Under the pieces are notes generated by a model, which was not told the DNA's origin, ran no database searches, and saw nothing but the letters and a program-made list of their open reading frames with translations. Of a stretch of 64,000 nucleotides of DNA, positions 10,009 to 19,365 are shown piece by piece. The DNA comes from Arenimonas metalli CF5-1 (GTDB lineage Bacteria > Pseudomonadota > Gammaproteobacteria > Xanthomonadales > Xanthomonadaceae): assembly GCF_000747155.1 (NCBI RefSeq), contig NZ_AVCK01000012.1, positions 186,001 to 250,000 on the forward strand, in the 5' to 3' direction. Positions within the stretch are counted from its first letter, which is position 1. Every line of letters begins with the position of its first letter. The position numbers and the translations under genes are program-made.

Positions 10009-13000
10009 TTAGTTCGGATTACCCGGCTTCGTTTCGTCCTGGCCTTCCAGCGACCAGTTCGGGGCGGGCGGGGCTTCCGGCGATACCGCTTCCGGCTCGG
10101 CTTCGGCGGTCGGCTCGGGCAGGTTGGCCGCGAGGATCGGCTTGGCCTCAGCCACCGGCGGGGCGTCGAACACCGCCGGCTGCGTGCGCAGGAACGGGTT
10201 GACCGGCGCCGCCGGCGCGACGATTTCCGGCTCGGCCGGGATCAGGCTGGCCTGCACCGGCGCGGCGGCCGGCGTGGACAGCGCGAACGGCGCGGGCTCG
10301 GCCGCGACGACGACGGCAGGGGCCACCGGCGTCGGAACGATCACGGGCGCAACCACGGGCGCCGGCTCGACGGCCGGGGTGGGCTCGCTGGCGGAGGGGG
10401 ACGCCACGGTGACGGCTTCCACCGCCGGGGCCGGGACGATCTCCACGAACGGGCGCGGCTCGGGCGCAGCCGCCACCGGGGCCTCGGCGCGGGCTTCAGC
10501 CGCCTCCGGCATCGGTGCAGGCGCGGCGGCCGGCGTCGGCACGACCGCAGGTGCGGGCACCACGGCCGGAGCCGCCGCCATCGCCGCCACGGGCGCCGAA
10601 ACCGGCACCGGACGCGGGGCGGGTGTCGGCGCGGGGCCGAGGTCGTCGAAGTCGGATTCGGCGGCGCTTACCGTGGCCGCCGGAGCGGCCGGGCGGTTGC
10701 CGGACGACTGGCCCGGCTCTTCGTCATCGAAATCGGATTCGCTGTCCTGCGACGCGTCCTGGCCATTGCCCTCGTTGGCGGCGTCCTCCGGACGACGACG
10801 ACGACGGCCACCGCGACGACCGCGGCGACGGCGGCCCGTGCCCTCGGCGCCCGCGGCCTCGCTGCCGCCTTCGGCGGTGTTCTCGACGCCGGCAGCGACC
10901 TGGCCTTCAGCCACGTCCACGGCAGCGGCCGGGGCTTCACCCTCGGCCACGGCGGCACCGCCGGCGGCGGCCTGCGCGGCCAGCCTGGCGGCGCGGGCTT
11001 CGCGACGCTCGGCTTCGCGCTTCAGGTTTTCCTGGCGCTGCTGCTCGCGGCGCTCGGCTTCCTTCTTCTGGTTCTCTTCGCGGCGCTGCTGGCCTTCGAG
11101 GCGACGCTGTTCGTCCTGCTTCTTCTGTTCCTCGGTGCGCTCCTGCTTGGGCGGGCGCGCCTGGGCGGCGGCCGGCGGCTGCTGCGGCTTGCCGGTGTCC
11201 TTGGCCTTGTCGCCGCGGTCATGGCGCTCGTTGCGCTCGCCGCCGCGGGAACCGCGCTCGCCGCGGTCGCGGCCACGGCCATTGCGGTCGCGACGGCCGT
11301 CGTTGCCGCCGCGCGGGCCGCGGTCGCCGCCGCGCTCGCCGCGGTCACCGCGCTCTTCGCGCGACTTCTTGGCCGGCGCTTCTTCGCCGGAGGCATCGCC
11401 GCCGGTGAACAGCGCGGCCAGGCGGGCGAAGAAGCCCGGCTTGGGCGCGGCCGGCTTGTTCGAGAACACCGGCGGCGGCGCCACCTCGACCTCGGCTTCC
11501 TCGCGCACCGGCGCCGGGTTCGGCGGGCGCACGGCGGTCACGGCCGGCAGGTCGGGCACGTTGATGTGCGCCTTGGTCAGCGAATGCACCGCCTGCTTGC
11601 GCGGGGTGGTGCGGTGGTAGCTGGGCTTGCCGGACTCTTCGCCCAGCTCGTTCTCGCGCAGGCGGCTGATGTTGAAGTGCGGCGTCTCGAGCTGGTCGTC
11701 GGCGACGACGACCACGGGCGCGTCGTGCCGGGTCTCGATCTCGACCAGGGCGCGGCGCTTCTCGTTGAGCAGGTAGTTGGCGATTTCCGGCGGGGCCTGC
11801 ACCAGCACCTGCCCGGTGTTCTCCTTCATCGCGTGCTCTTCGGCCAGGCGCAGGATGCTCAGCGACAGCGATTCGACGCTGCGCATGCGGCCATGGCCCT
11901 CGCAGCGGGGGCAGACGATCTGGCTGGACTCGCCCAGCGACGGGCGCAGGCGCTGGCGGCTCATCTCGAGCAGGCCGAAGCGCGAGATGCGGCCGATCTG
12001 CACGCGCGCGCGGTCCTGCTTGAGCGCGTTCTGCAGGCGCTCCTCGACCAAGCGCTGGTGCTTGCCGGAGGACATGTCGATGAAGTCGATCACCACCAGG
12101 CCACCGAGGTCGCGCAGGCGCATCTGGCGGGCCACTTCGTCGGCGGCCTCGAGGTTGGTGTTGAACGCGGTTTCCTCGATGTCGCTGCCCTTGGTGGCGC
12201 GCGAGGAGTTTACGTCGATGGCGGTCAGGGCTTCGGTCTGGTCGACCACGATGCTGCCGCCCGAGGGCAGGCGCACCTGGCGCTCGTAGGCGCCTTCGAT
12301 CTGGCTTTCGATCTGGTAGCGGTTGAACAGCGGCGTCGGGTCTTCGTAGAACTTGAGCTTGCGCAGGTTCTGCGGCATCACCGACTGCATGAAATCGCGC
12401 GCTTCGTCGTACATCTCGCGCGTGTCGACCAGGATCTCGCCGATGTCGGCGCGCAGGTAGTCGCGCAGGGCGCGGATGATCAGGCGCGATTCCTGGTAGA
12501 TCAGGAAGGGCGAGGGCTTGGCCAGGGCGGCGTCGGTGATCGACTTCCAGACCTGGAGCAGGTAGTCGAGGTCCCACTGCAGCTCGTCGGCCGCGCGGCC
12601 GACGCCGGCGGTGCGGATGATCACGCCCATGTCGTCGGGGATGGTCAGCGCGTCCATGGCCTCTTTCAGGGCCTGGCGGTCGTCACCCTCGACCCGGCGC
12701 GAGACGCCGCCGGCGGTGGGCGAGTTCGGCATCAGCACCATGTAGCGGCCGGCCAGCGAGATGAACGTGGTCAGGGCGGCGCCCTTGTTGCCGCGCTCTT
12801 CCTTGTCGACCTGGACGACCACTTCCTGGCCCTCGCGCAGGAATTCCTTCAGGCCGGCCTTGTTCGGGTCGACGCCGGGGACGAAGTAGTCCCGGGAGAT
12901 TTCCTTGAGGGGGAGGAAGCCGTGGCGCTCGCCGCCATACTCGACGAAGGCGGCCTCGAGGGAGGGCTCCAGGCGGACGATGCGGCCCTTGTAGATGTTG

Positions 13001-13116
13001 GACTTCTTCTGTTCCTTCGAGGGCTGCTCGATGTCGATGTCGTACAGGTTCTGGCCATCGACGATCGCCACGCGCAGCTCTTCGGCCTGCGTGGCATTGA
13101 TCAACATACGCTTCAT
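10009..13116 (-). CDS. rne: Ribonuclease E
   Basis: A 1035-residue endoribonuclease that initiates mRNA decay and rRNA/tRNA processing and scaffolds the degradosome. The S1 RNA-binding domain spans residues about 37-120. The DNase I-like catalytic part has the magnesium-binding Asp in TAIDVNSSR and VVIDFIDM (about 303 and 346). The zinc-link CPRCEGHG near residue 404 joins subunits. From about 520 on, the protein is low-complexity: an Arg/Gly/Asp-rich block (about 580-650), a Lys/Glu/Gln/Arg-rich probable coiled coil, an [14 protein letters not shown] patch and a long Pro/Ala/Val/Glu tail. Such non-catalytic tails vary widely. It is divergent from rluC, as in other gammaproteobacteria. Confidence 0.97.
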   Translation of the reverse strand: MKRMLINATQAEELRVAIVDGQNLYDIDIEQPSKEQKKSNIYKGRIVRLEPSLEAAFVEYGGERHGFLPLKEISRDYFVPGVDPNKAGLKEFLREGQEVVVQVDKEERGNKGAALTTFISLAGRYMVLMPNSPTAGGVSRRVEGDDRQALKEAMDALTIPDDMGVIIRTAGVGRAADELQWDLDYLLQVWKSITDAALAKPSPFLIYQESRLIIRALRDYLRADIGEILVDTREMYDEARDFMQSVMPQNLRKLKFYEDPTPLFNRYQIESQIEGAYERQVRLPSGGSIVVDQTEALTAIDVNSSRATKGSDIEETAFNTNLEAADEVARQMRLRDLGGLVVIDFIDMSSGKHQRLVEERLQNALKQDRARVQIGRISRFGLLEMSRQRLRPSLGESSQIVCPRCEGHGRMRSVESLSLSILRLAEEHAMKENTGQVLVQAPPEIANYLLNEKRRALVEIETRHDAPVVVVADDQLETPHFNISRLRENELGEESGKPSYHRTTPRKQAVHSLTKAHINVPDLPAVTAVRPPNPAPVREEAEVEVAPPPVFSNKPAAPKPGFFARLAALFTGGDASGEEAPAKKSREERGDRGERGGDRGPRGGNDGRRDRNGRGRDRGERGSRGGERNERHDRGDKAKDTGKPQQPPAAAQARPPKQERTEEQKKQDEQRRLEGQQRREENQKKEAERREQQRQENLKREAERREARAARLAAQAAAGGAAVAEGEAPAAAVDVAEGQVAAGVENTAEGGSEAAGAEGTGRRRRGRRGGRRRRRPEDAANEGNGQDASQDSESDFDDEEPGQSSGNRPAAPAATVSAAESDFDDLGPAPTPAPRPVPVSAPVAAMAAAPAVVPAPAVVPTPAAAPAPMPEAAEARAEAPVAAAPEPRPFVEIVPAPAVEAVTVASPSASEPTPAVEPAPVVAPVIVPTPVAPAVVVAAEPAPFALSTPAAAPVQASLIPAEPEIVAPAAPVNPFLRTQPAVFDAPPVAEAKPILAANLPEPTAEAEPEAVSPEAPPAPNWSLEGQDETKPGNPN

Positions 13117-13487
13117 TGTCTGGTGTCCTCACGCGCTCTTACCGCGAGGAACGCCGGGGTCCGCGCCCGATGTTTCCGGCTAGGGGCGCACCGCGCACCC
13201 AGGCCTGGCAGGAACTTCCAGCGCTTCTAAACCTTGGGCGTACCCACGGGAGCGCTTGTTGTACATGTGTTCGGTCATTGGGGCCGGAAACCGCCGAGCG
13301 TTTTCCGGTCTGTCGTGCACTTGTAAGGTGTACGGCGATATCCGTCCGCCTTCGGTACCGGCTAACATGGTCACCCCCGTGGGGTGTGGTAGCGGTTCCT
13401 CAGGATTCACCTGGGATCGGCTTTCGGCCGGCACCCCAGGGAAATCAGGACGTTATCTCGCGAAGCGATTGTATAGGTGCAACCCCC
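13117..13487 (-). promoter_or_regulatory. Long rne 5' leader in the rne/rluC intergenic region
   Basis: These 371 bases hold no gene. They lie between the divergent starts of rne and rluC and would be transcribed as the rne leader from the promoter next to rluC. A 7-bp hairpin CCGGAAA/TTTCCGG (13284-13290 and 13302-13308) and a small CACCCC/GGGGTG hairpin (about 13373-13387) are visible. In E. coli a leader of about 360 bases lets RNase E cleave its own mRNA; the similar length here suggests, but does not show, the same autoregulation. GAGGA sits about 10 bases before the rne ATG. Confidence 0.6.
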
Positions 13488-13497
13488 ATGGCGGCAA
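13468..13497 (-). promoter_or_regulatory. Probable rne promoter overlapping the rluC start
   Basis: On the minus strand TTGCCG (complement of 13492-13497) and TACAAT (complement of 13468-13473) are 18 bases apart. Transcription would begin near 13461, giving a leader of about 345 bases. The -35 box lies inside the first codons of rluC. Confidence 0.5.
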
Positions 13498-14447
13498 ATG
13501 AAGTCTCAACCGGCGTGAAGATGGTCAAGGTCCCCGAGGACCGGGACGGCCAGCGCCTGGACAACTTCCTGCTGCTGCAGCTCAAGGGGGCGCCCCGGAG
13601 CCTGGTCTACAAGCTGGTGCGCAGCGGCCAGGTCCGGATCAACGGCAAGCGGGCCAAGGCCGACAGCCGCCTGGCCGGAGGGGACGAGGTCCGCATCCCG
13701 CCGGTGAAGCTGAACGAGGCTGGGGAGGCCCGGCCCGTGCCCAAGGGCCTGCTGGACCGGCTCGCCGCCAGCATCGTCTTCGAGGACAAGGCCCTGCTGG
13801 CCGTGAACAAGCCCAGCGGCCTGGCCACCCACGGCGGCAGCGGCATCAGCCACGGCCTGATCGAATCCCTGCGGGCCCTGCGACCGGGCGAGCCGCTGGA
13901 ACTGGTGCACCGGCTCGACCGCGACACCTCGGGCGTGATCCTCGTGGCCAAGAAGCGCTCGGCCCTGCTGGAGCTGCAGGCCCTGATGCGTGCGGGCGAG
14001 GACGACGAGGGCCCGGGCAAGCGCTACCTGGCGCTGCTGGTCGGGCGCGTCCCGAACGGCACGCTGACCGTGGACGCGCCGCTGCAGAAGTCGGTGATGC
14101 AGGGCGGCGAGCGGCAGGTGCGGGTGGACCCGGCGGGCAAGCCCTCGGTCAGCCACTTCAAGGTGCTCGAGCGCCGCGGCGGCCACAGCTATTGCGAGGT
14201 GCGGATCGAGACCGGCCGCACCCACCAGATCCGCGTGCATGCCGCCCACCTCGGCCACCCGATCGCCGGCGACGATAAGTACGGCGACCCGGAGGCCAAC
14301 AAGCGACTCGCGCAGCAGGTGGGCCTCAAGCGCCTGTTCCTGCACGCCGCCTCGATCGAGTTCGCCCTCGACAAGGGCAAGACGCCCTACCTGATCAACG
14401 CGCCCCTGAGCGAAGAACTCACCGCCGTGTTGGACCGCCTCGCCTGA
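13488..14447 (+). CDS. rluC: 23S rRNA pseudouridine synthase RluC
   Basis: A 319-residue RluA-family enzyme making pseudouridines 955, 2504 and 2580 in 23S rRNA. Residues about 25-80 form the S4 RNA-binding domain (RLDNFLLLQL..RSGQVRINGKR). The catalytic motif HRLDRDTSG holds the nucleophilic Asp. ETGRTHQIRVHAAHLGHPIAGDDKYG is the second conserved block (shown by its first and last residues at about 243-268). The ATG at 13488 was chosen because earlier in-frame starts lack homology to the family. Divergent from rne and convergent with the pterin dehydratase gene; its stop codon lies inside the inverted repeat at 14445. Confidence 0.95.
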   Translation: MAANEVSTGVKMVKVPEDRDGQRLDNFLLLQLKGAPRSLVYKLVRSGQVRINGKRAKADSRLAGGDEVRIPPVKLNEAGEARPVPKGLLDRLAASIVFEDKALLAVNKPSGLATHGGSGISHGLIESLRALRPGEPLELVHRLDRDTSGVILVAKKRSALLELQALMRAGEDDEGPGKRYLALLVGRVPNGTLTVDAPLQKSVMQGGERQVRVDPAGKPSVSHFKVLERRGGHSYCEVRIETGRTHQIRVHAAHLGHPIAGDDKYGDPEANKRLAQQVGLKRLFLHAASIEFALDKGKTPYLINAPLSEELTAVLDRLA

Positions 14448-14538
14448 AGCAAATGAACCAGGTTCATTTACCCGGCCGAGTTCGGTCCGAGGTTGACGCG
14501 GCGCAGCCCGGGCAAATGAACCTGGTTCATTTGCTTCA
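14445..14538. repeat. Nested palindromic inverted repeat ending at two convergent stop codons
   Basis: Two 31-base arms (14445-14475 and 14508-14538) are inverted copies with one mismatch, separated by 32 bases. Each arm contains a perfect palindrome: AAATGAACCAGGTTCATTT at 14451-14469 and AAATGAACCTGGTTCATTT at 14514-14532, differing only in the central base. The left arm begins exactly with the rluC stop TGA (14445-14447) and the right arm ends exactly with the stop of the convergent dehydratase gene (14536-14538). It can act as a two-way terminator, though it lacks T-tracts; the inner 19-mers also look like repressor operators or repeat-family units. Confidence 0.8.
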
Positions 14539-14874
14539 GGCCAGCTGTTCGGTCTTGGCGGCGCAGATGAAGTCGTTTGCGCTCAGCCCGCCCACGTCGT
14601 GGGTGGAGAAGCGCACCACCGCACGGTCGTAGTGCACGCCCAGGTCGGGGTGGTGGTCTTCGGCGTGGGCGACGTAGGCGAGCGCGTTCACGAAGGCCAT
14701 CGTCCGGTAGTAGTCCGGGAAGCGGAAGGTCTTGCGGATGGCCGCGCCGTCCTCCACCAGTTCCCAGCCGGGCAGGGCGGCGAGGAAGGCCTTCACATCG
14801 GTGGCCGGCAGGCGGTGCTGTTCGCCCTTGAGCGGCGTGCAGCGGCGGGCGGCGAGTTCACTGATCGTGGTCAT
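14536..14874 (-). CDS. phhB: Pterin-4a-carbinolamine dehydratase
   Basis: A 112-residue enzyme that dehydrates 4a-hydroxytetrahydrobiopterin during pterin recycling by aromatic amino acid hydroxylases; in bacteria lacking such a hydroxylase nearby it may serve other pterins. Family motif AEDHHPDLGVHYDRAVVRFSTHDVGGLSAND is seen around residues 71-100, including the catalytic HHP and the later His-Asp pair. The ATG at 14874 gives the usual length. No phenylalanine hydroxylase gene is in this window. Confidence 0.92.
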   Translation of the reverse strand: MTTISELAARRCTPLKGEQHRLPATDVKAFLAALPGWELVEDGAAIRKTFRFPDYYRTMAFVNALAYVAHAEDHHPDLGVHYDRAVVRFSTHDVGGLSANDFICAAKTEQLA

Positions 14875-14918
14875 GTCTGCGTTCCAGGGCGGTAGGGCCG
14901 AAGTATAGGCCGGGGGTT

Positions 14919-14924
14919 TACAAT
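14919..14924 (+). promoter_or_regulatory. Possible nfuA -10 box implying a leaderless mRNA
   Basis: TACAAT ends seven bases before the nfuA ATG at 14932, and no ribosome binding site is visible. If this is the -10 element, transcription starts at or next to the ATG. No good -35 box was found, so this is tentative. Confidence 0.35.
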
Positions 14925-14931
14925 GCGCGCC

Positions 14932-15519
14932 ATGATCAACATCACCGAATCCGCGCAGGCCTATTTCCAGCGCCTGCTCCAGACCCAGGGCGGCGACGCC
15001 GTCGGCATCCGACTCTCCGCCGTCAACCCGGGCACGCCCCGCGCCGATGCGCGGCTGGAGTTTTGCGACGACGGCGACCTGCTCGGCGACGAGTGGTCGA
15101 TCGAATGCGCCGGCTTCACGCTTTACGTCGACGCGCCCAGCGCGCCGTTCCTGGATTCGGCCGACATCGACTTCGTCGCCAGCGCCACCGGCGGCCAGCT
15201 CACCATCAAGGCGCCGCGCATCAAGGGCGACCAGCCCGCCGGCGACGCCTCGCTGGTGGAACGCGTGCAGTGGCTGATTGACTCCGAGATCAATCCGCAG
15301 CTGGCTTCGCACAAGGGCCGCGTCGCGCTCGATTCGATCGATGCCGACGGCGTGGTGTACCTGCGCTTCGGCGGCGGCTGCCACGGCTGCGGCATGGTGG
15401 ACGTGACCCTGAAGCAGGGCATCGAGAAGTCGATGAAGGCGAAGATCCCCGAGGTCACCGCCGTGCGCGATGCCACCGACCACAGCACCGGCAGCGCGCC
15501 CTACATAGCCCGCGGCTGA
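14932..15519 (+). CDS. nfuA: Fe-S biogenesis protein NfuA
   Basis: A 195-residue iron-sulfur carrier. The N-terminal ~100 residues are the degenerate A-type (HesB/IscA-like) domain without its Cys ligands, and the C-terminal Nfu domain carries CHGCGM, the CxxC that bridges a 4Fe-4S cluster between two subunits. NfuA delivers clusters to targets such as LipA under oxidative stress or iron limitation. I prefer the ATG at 14932 over one three codons upstream because the protein then starts MINITESAQ as in relatives. It stands alone. Confidence 0.94.
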   Translation: MINITESAQAYFQRLLQTQGGDAVGIRLSAVNPGTPRADARLEFCDDGDLLGDEWSIECAGFTLYVDAPSAPFLDSADIDFVASATGGQLTIKAPRIKGDQPAGDASLVERVQWLIDSEINPQLASHKGRVALDSIDADGVVYLRFGGGCHGCGMVDVTLKQGIEKSMKAKIPEVTAVRDATDHSTGSAPYIARG

Positions 15520-15602
15520 ATGGTCCGCGCCGCGCCCGCGCCGCTTAACCAATTTTTCCCGGGCGGTGCGGTTACTCTCGCCCGGCCCTTCCCGACGACG
15601 CG

Positions 15603-17258
15603 GTGCCCGTGAGCGATCCACGCGAGACCTACGATCCCGCAGAGGCGCTCAACGAGTCCGGCCACCGCTGGCGGCCGGCGCGCGCACCGGAGGACTTGCC
15701 GCTTGGCCTGCGCCTGCTGCTGATGGGCCTGGTCACGATCGGCCATGCGGTGGTGTTCTGGGTCTTCGACCGCAGCAGCTTCGTCGCCGCCCCGACGCCC
15801 GAGCGCGAGATCACCACCATCCTGATCTTCCCCGAACCGGAGCCCGAGCCCCTGCCGGAGCCGGAGCCAGAGCCCGAACCAGAGCCCGTTGAGGCGCCCG
15901 AACCCGAGCCTGTGCGGGCCCCCGAACCCGCGCCGCAGCCGGAGCCAGAGCCGCAGCCGGAACCCGAGCCCGAGCCCGAGCCGCAGCCCGAGCCCGAACC
16001 GCTGCCGGAGCCCGAACCGCTGCCGGAGCCCGAACCCGAACCCGAGCCCGAACCGCAGCCCGAACCCGAGCCGCAGCCGGAACCCGAGCCGGTGGTCGAG
16101 CCCGAACCGCTCCCCGAGCCCATCGTCGAGCCCGCCACCGATCCGGATCCGGCCGAGGAAGTCGACCTGCCCGAGGATCCGGCGCCGTCGATCGACTCGA
16201 CGCTCGTGTTCGTCCCGGTGGAAGACCCCGAACCGGCGCCGATCCCGCTGCGCGAGCTGCCGTTGGCGCCGGTACCCAGCCCCGAGCCCCTGCCCGAAAC
16301 CGAGATCGCGCGCGTGCCGATGCCGGTGAGCGAGCCGTCGCCGACCGAGCCGGAAAAGATCCGCGTCGACATCACCGCACCCGCGTTCGCCGAAGTGATC
16401 CAACCCGCCCAGGTCGAGATCGATCGGCCCGCCGCACCGACCGTGGATGTGTTGCGCCCGGAACCGATCCGCGTCCAGAAGCCCGCGCTGGACATCGCAT
16501 TCGGAGAACTGCCCGCGCCCGAGTCGGAAGACCCGACTGCGCCGGAATCCCCCGCGCAGGCGCCGGTGCCGGAAACCGCCGCGGTTCCCTCGGCGCCGGA
16601 ATCCGCACCGGCCGCCCAGGCGCCGGCTTCGGCGCCGGCCCTGTCCGATGACTTCCTGGCGCCGCCCGCGAGCCGTGACGGCGCGATGCAGGCCGTCGAT
16701 GCACCGCTGGCCGGTGGATCGCTGCGGCTGTACAACCCCGACGGTTCGCTCGACCTGCCCGACGACCTGCGCGACCAGCTCCGTGGCGCCACCGACGACA
16801 CCCGCGAGTTCAGCTTCCAGCAGCCGGGCCTGCTCGATTCCGGCAGCTTCATGCGTCGGCAGCCGGCGCTCGTCTACGAGCCCACGCGCTTCGACGAATA
16901 CTGGATCCCCGAAAAGGACATCCTCACCGAAGTGCTGGAAAAGGCGGTCGAGGCCACCACCGGCACGGTCGAGATCCCCATCCCCGGGAAGCCCGGCTCC
17001 AAGCTCGTGTGCACGGTGTCGATCCTGGCGGCGGGCGGCGGCTGCGGCATCCGCCACAACAACGACGGCTACGTGGTCGAACTCGACGACCCGGAGACGC
17101 TCAACGAACAGGAAGCCGCGCAGTGCGCCGCGTGGTGGGACCAGATCACCAACGCCACCAGCCAGGCCGCGTGGAAGGGCACCCGCGAACTCTACGACTT
17201 CCACTGCCGCAAGCCGCTGGCCAAGCCCACGGACGTGCCGGCACCGAAGGACGGCTAG
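15603..17258 (+). CDS. TonB-like inner-membrane protein with a long Pro-Glu repeat
   Basis: A 551-residue protein with a GTG start (15603 or 15609). About 32 cytoplasmic residues precede one membrane helix (residues about 33-55), followed by a roughly 100-residue stretch of almost pure Pro-Glu/Pro-Gln dipeptides (77-175), then a Pro/Ala-rich linker and a folded C-terminal region from about 400 with four Cys ([21 protein letters not shown]). The topology and the Pro-Glu rod, long enough to span the periplasm, resemble TonB, but I see no clear TonB C-terminal motif and no exbBD neighbours. Conserved hypothetical of xanthomonads is the safe name. A strong terminator follows. Confidence 0.65.
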   Translation: MPVSDPRETYDPAEALNESGHRWRPARAPEDLPLGLRLLLMGLVTIGHAVVFWVFDRSSFVAAPTPEREITTILIFPEPEPEPLPEPEPEPEPEPVEAPEPEPVRAPEPAPQPEPEPQPEPEPEPEPQPEPEPLPEPEPLPEPEPEPEPEPQPEPEPQPEPEPVVEPEPLPEPIVEPATDPDPAEEVDLPEDPAPSIDSTLVFVPVEDPEPAPIPLRELPLAPVPSPEPLPETEIARVPMPVSEPSPTEPEKIRVDITAPAFAEVIQPAQVEIDRPAAPTVDVLRPEPIRVQKPALDIAFGELPAPESEDPTAPESPAQAPVPETAAVPSAPESAPAAQAPASAPALSDDFLAPPASRDGAMQAVDAPLAGGSLRLYNPDGSLDLPDDLRDQLRGATDDTREFSFQQPGLLDSGSFMRRQPALVYEPTRFDEYWIPEKDILTEVLEKAVEATTGTVEIPIPGKPGSKLVCTVSILAAGGGCGIRHNNDGYVVELDDPETLNEQEAAQCAAWWDQITNATSQAAWKGTRELYDFHCRKPLAKPTDVPAPKDG

Positions 17259-17270
17259 CGGGCCGCAACG

Positions 17271-17298
17271 AAAAAGCCCGGCGTTCGCCGGGCTTTTT
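17271..17298. terminator. Bidirectional intrinsic terminator
   Basis: AAAAAGCCCGGC and GCCGGGCTTTTT form a perfect 12-bp stem with loop GTTC. Either strand ends in a T-run, so it serves both the TonB-like gene and the convergent cytochrome operon. Confidence 0.95.
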
Positions 17299-17318
17299 AC
17301 TGGAATCGGACGAAGCGA

Positions 17319-17669
17319 TCAGCGCTCGTCGATTTTGCTCAGGTCGTGCAGGTCGCCGGCCTGGCTGCCGTAGAAGGCCGCGAGGTCGTTGATGTCCTCG
17401 TCGCTGAGCGCGCCGGCGAAACCCGCCATGATCGCGTTCTTGCGCTTGCCGGACTTGTATTCCTGCAGGGCGCGCACGAGGTACTCCGGATGCTGGCCCG
17501 CCAGCTTCGGATAGGTGTCGTCGAGGCTTTCGTTGCCGGTGGCGCCGTGGCAGGACGCGCAGGTCTTGGACTTCTCCTGGCCGGCGGCGATGTTGCCGAC
17601 CGGGCCGGCGGCGAAGGCCGGGGCGGCGAGGGCGAGGAGGGCGGAGGCGGCGAGCAGGCGCAGGGTCAT
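17319..17669 (-). CDS. Class I cytochrome c, second gene of pair
   Basis: A 116-residue periplasmic monohaem cytochrome. The ATG at 17669 starts a signal peptide ending AFA. The haem site is CASCHG, and the distal Met ligand is probably in IMAGFAGALSDEDINDLAAFYG. The pattern resembles the single-domain cytochrome c4/c553 type that passes electrons to terminal oxidases or peroxidases. It lies 11 bases downstream of a second cytochrome gene and is probably co-transcribed. Confidence 0.88.
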   Translation of the reverse strand: MTLRLLAASALLALAAPAFAAGPVGNIAAGQEKSKTCASCHGATGNESLDDTYPKLAGQHPEYLVRALQEYKSGKRKNAIMAGFAGALSDEDINDLAAFYGSQAGDLHDLSKIDER

Positions 17670-17680
17670 GGGGTCGATTC

Positions 17681-18007
17681 TCACTTGGCCGGCTTGAGGC
17701 TGGACAGATAGGCGGCGATGTCGGCGATCTCCTGGTCGGAGAAGCTCTCGGCCTGCGCCTGCATGGTCGGGTGTTCGCGGTCGCCGGTCTTGTAGCCGGT
17801 CAGCGCCGCGACCAGGTAGGCCTCGTTCTGGCCGCCGACCTTGGGCACGCGGTAGGTCGGGTAGGCGTTCTTGTAGTCGGCGATGCCGTGGCAGCCGGTG
17901 CAGGTATAGAACAGGGCCTTGCCCTTTTCCGGATCGCCCTTGGCGAACGCGGGCGCGGTGGCGAGGGCAAGCACGAGGCTGGCGGCGGGCAACAGGATTC
18001 GCTTCAT
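17681..18007 (-). CDS. Class I cytochrome c, first gene of pair
   Basis: A 108-residue periplasmic monohaem cytochrome with signal peptide ending AFAKG. Haem-binding CTGCHG lies near residue 36; the Met ligand is likely in HPTMQAQAESFSDQEIADIAAYL. Together with the next gene it looks like a split two-domain cytochrome c4, each half carrying one haem. A perfect TATAAT box lies 51 bases upstream. Confidence 0.88.
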   Translation of the reverse strand: MKRILLPAASLVLALATAPAFAKGDPEKGKALFYTCTGCHGIADYKNAYPTYRVPKVGGQNEAYLVAALTGYKTGDREHPTMQAQAESFSDQEIADIAAYLSSLKPAK

Positions 18008-18057
18008 CGGTCTTTTTTTCCGGCTCGAAAGGGTCGGGCGGGCGGCACTAAACCGAA

Positions 18058-18063
18058 ATTATA
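18058..18063 (-). promoter_or_regulatory. -10 box of the cytochrome c pair
   Basis: TATAAT on the minus strand (complement of ATTATA). The corresponding -35 region is weak, so an activator may be needed. The rest of the 206-base gap to the efflux operon shows no other clear element. Confidence 0.5.
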
Positions 18064-18213
18064 GCCGGTGCATCCCAAGGCAGACAGGGGGCCGGGGGGC
18101 GCCGCGCATGCGACCGTCACCGGTGGGCATCCAGACTTCCGGCATATGCGGGTCTTCACGCCCGTCCTGTACTGTTCTATTCAACTACAACACCCCCGCC
18201 AGAAGCCCCGACA

Positions 18214-19365
18214 ATGAAGACTCTCCGCACGTTCCCGCTGGCCCGTACGACCGCCGTCCTGGCGCTTGCCATCACCCTGGCCCTGGCGGGCTGCGGGGGC
18301 GGCCAGCCGCCCGAGGGGCAGGCTGCCGAAACCGCCGCCACCGGCCCCGACGGCAAGCCGGTCGAGAAAAAGGCGCCGGCCGTGCCGGTCGAAGTGGCCC
18401 GCGTCACCAAGCAGGTGATCTCGGCCAGCTACAGCGGCACCGCCAGCCTCGAGGCGCCGGCCGAAGCCCAGGTGGTCGCGAAGTCCTCGGGCGTCGTGCT
18501 GCAGGTGCTGGTGGAGGAGGGTGACCAGGTGCGGGCCGGCCAGGTGCTGGCGCGCATCGACCCCGACCGCGCCCGCCTCGAGATGGAGCGCTCGCGCGCC
18601 ACCGTCCGCAAGCTCGAGAACAACTTCCGCCGCGCGCAGGAACTGCTCGCGTCCAAGCTCGTCAGCGCCGAATCGGTCGAGCAGATCCGCTTCGACCTCG
18701 AGTCGGCGAAGGCCAGCTACGACCTCGCCCAGCTGGAGCTCTCGCACACCAACATCGTCGCGCCGATCAGCGGCGTGGTCGCCCAGCGCATGGTCAAGGT
18801 CGGCAACCTGGTGGCGCTGAACGCGCCGGCCTTCCGCGTGGTGGACATCTCCCAGCTCGAGGGCGTGCTGAACGTGCCCGAGCGTGAACTCGCCACCCTG
18901 CGCCCCGGCATGCCGCTGCGCATGGTGGTGGATGCGGTGCCGGGCCAGGTGTTCGAGGGCAAGGTCGATCGCATCAGCCCGGTGGTGGATTCCGGCAGCG
19001 GCACCTTCCGCGTGGTCTGCGCCTTCGAGGGCGGCGGCACGCTGCGCCCGGGCATGTTCGGCCGCATCGAAGTGGTCTACGACGAGCGCGTGGATGCGCT
19101 GACCATGCCGCGGGTCGCGCTGCTCGAGGACGAGGGCGAGCCGGCGGTGTTCGTGGTGCGCGAGAGCAAGGCCGTCCGCGTGCCGGTCGAGCTGGGCTAC
19201 GTGAACGGCGAAGTGGCCGAGGTGCGCTCGGGCCTGGTGGAAGGCGACGACGTCGTCACCGCCGGCAAGGTCGCGATCCGCGATGGCTCCGAGGTCGAAA
19301 TCATCAACCCGGCGTCGCCGGAAGCCTCCACTGAAACCGCCGTCGCGCAGGTTGCCGTCGAATGA
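18214..19365 (+). CDS. RND efflux periplasmic adaptor lipoprotein
   Basis: A 383-residue membrane-fusion protein linking inner-membrane RND pumps to an outer-membrane channel. Residues 1-27 are a lipoprotein signal with lipobox LAGC (Cys27). A lipoyl-like half-motif (AQVVAKSSGVVLQVLVEEGDQV) precedes a coiled-coil hairpin at about 120-170, and the second half-motif (SHTNIVAPISGVVAQRMVKVGNLV) and beta-barrel follow. The ATGA overlap with the next gene shows tight coupling. No outer-membrane factor gene is present, so a TolC-like partner must come from elsewhere. Confidence 0.92.
   Translation: MKTLRTFPLARTTAVLALAITLALAGCGGGQPPEGQAAETAATGPDGKPVEKKAPAVPVEVARVTKQVISASYSGTASLEAPAEAQVVAKSSGVVLQVLVEEGDQVRAGQVLARIDPDRARLEMERSRATVRKLENNFRRAQELLASKLVSAESVEQIRFDLESAKASYDLAQLELSHTNIVAPISGVVAQRMVKVGNLVALNAPAFRVVDISQLEGVLNVPERELATLRPGMPLRMVVDAVPGQVFEGKVDRISPVVDSGSGTFRVVCAFEGGGTLRPGMFGRIEVVYDERVDALTMPRVALLEDEGEPAVFVVRESKAVRVPVELGYVNGEVAEVRSGLVEGDDVVTAGKVAIRDGSEVEIINPASPEASTETAVAQVAVE

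Noticed and set aside
9172-13230. A 1352-codon open frame on the plus strand opposite rne
   Set aside because: It is the complement of rne, including its Pro/Ala and Arg/Gly repeats; the composition is that of a GC-rich shadow frame and no domain is seen.
15840-16150. CRISPR-like or satellite repeat
   Set aside because: The repetition encodes Pro-Glu dipeptides in one open frame; there are no spacers of constant length.
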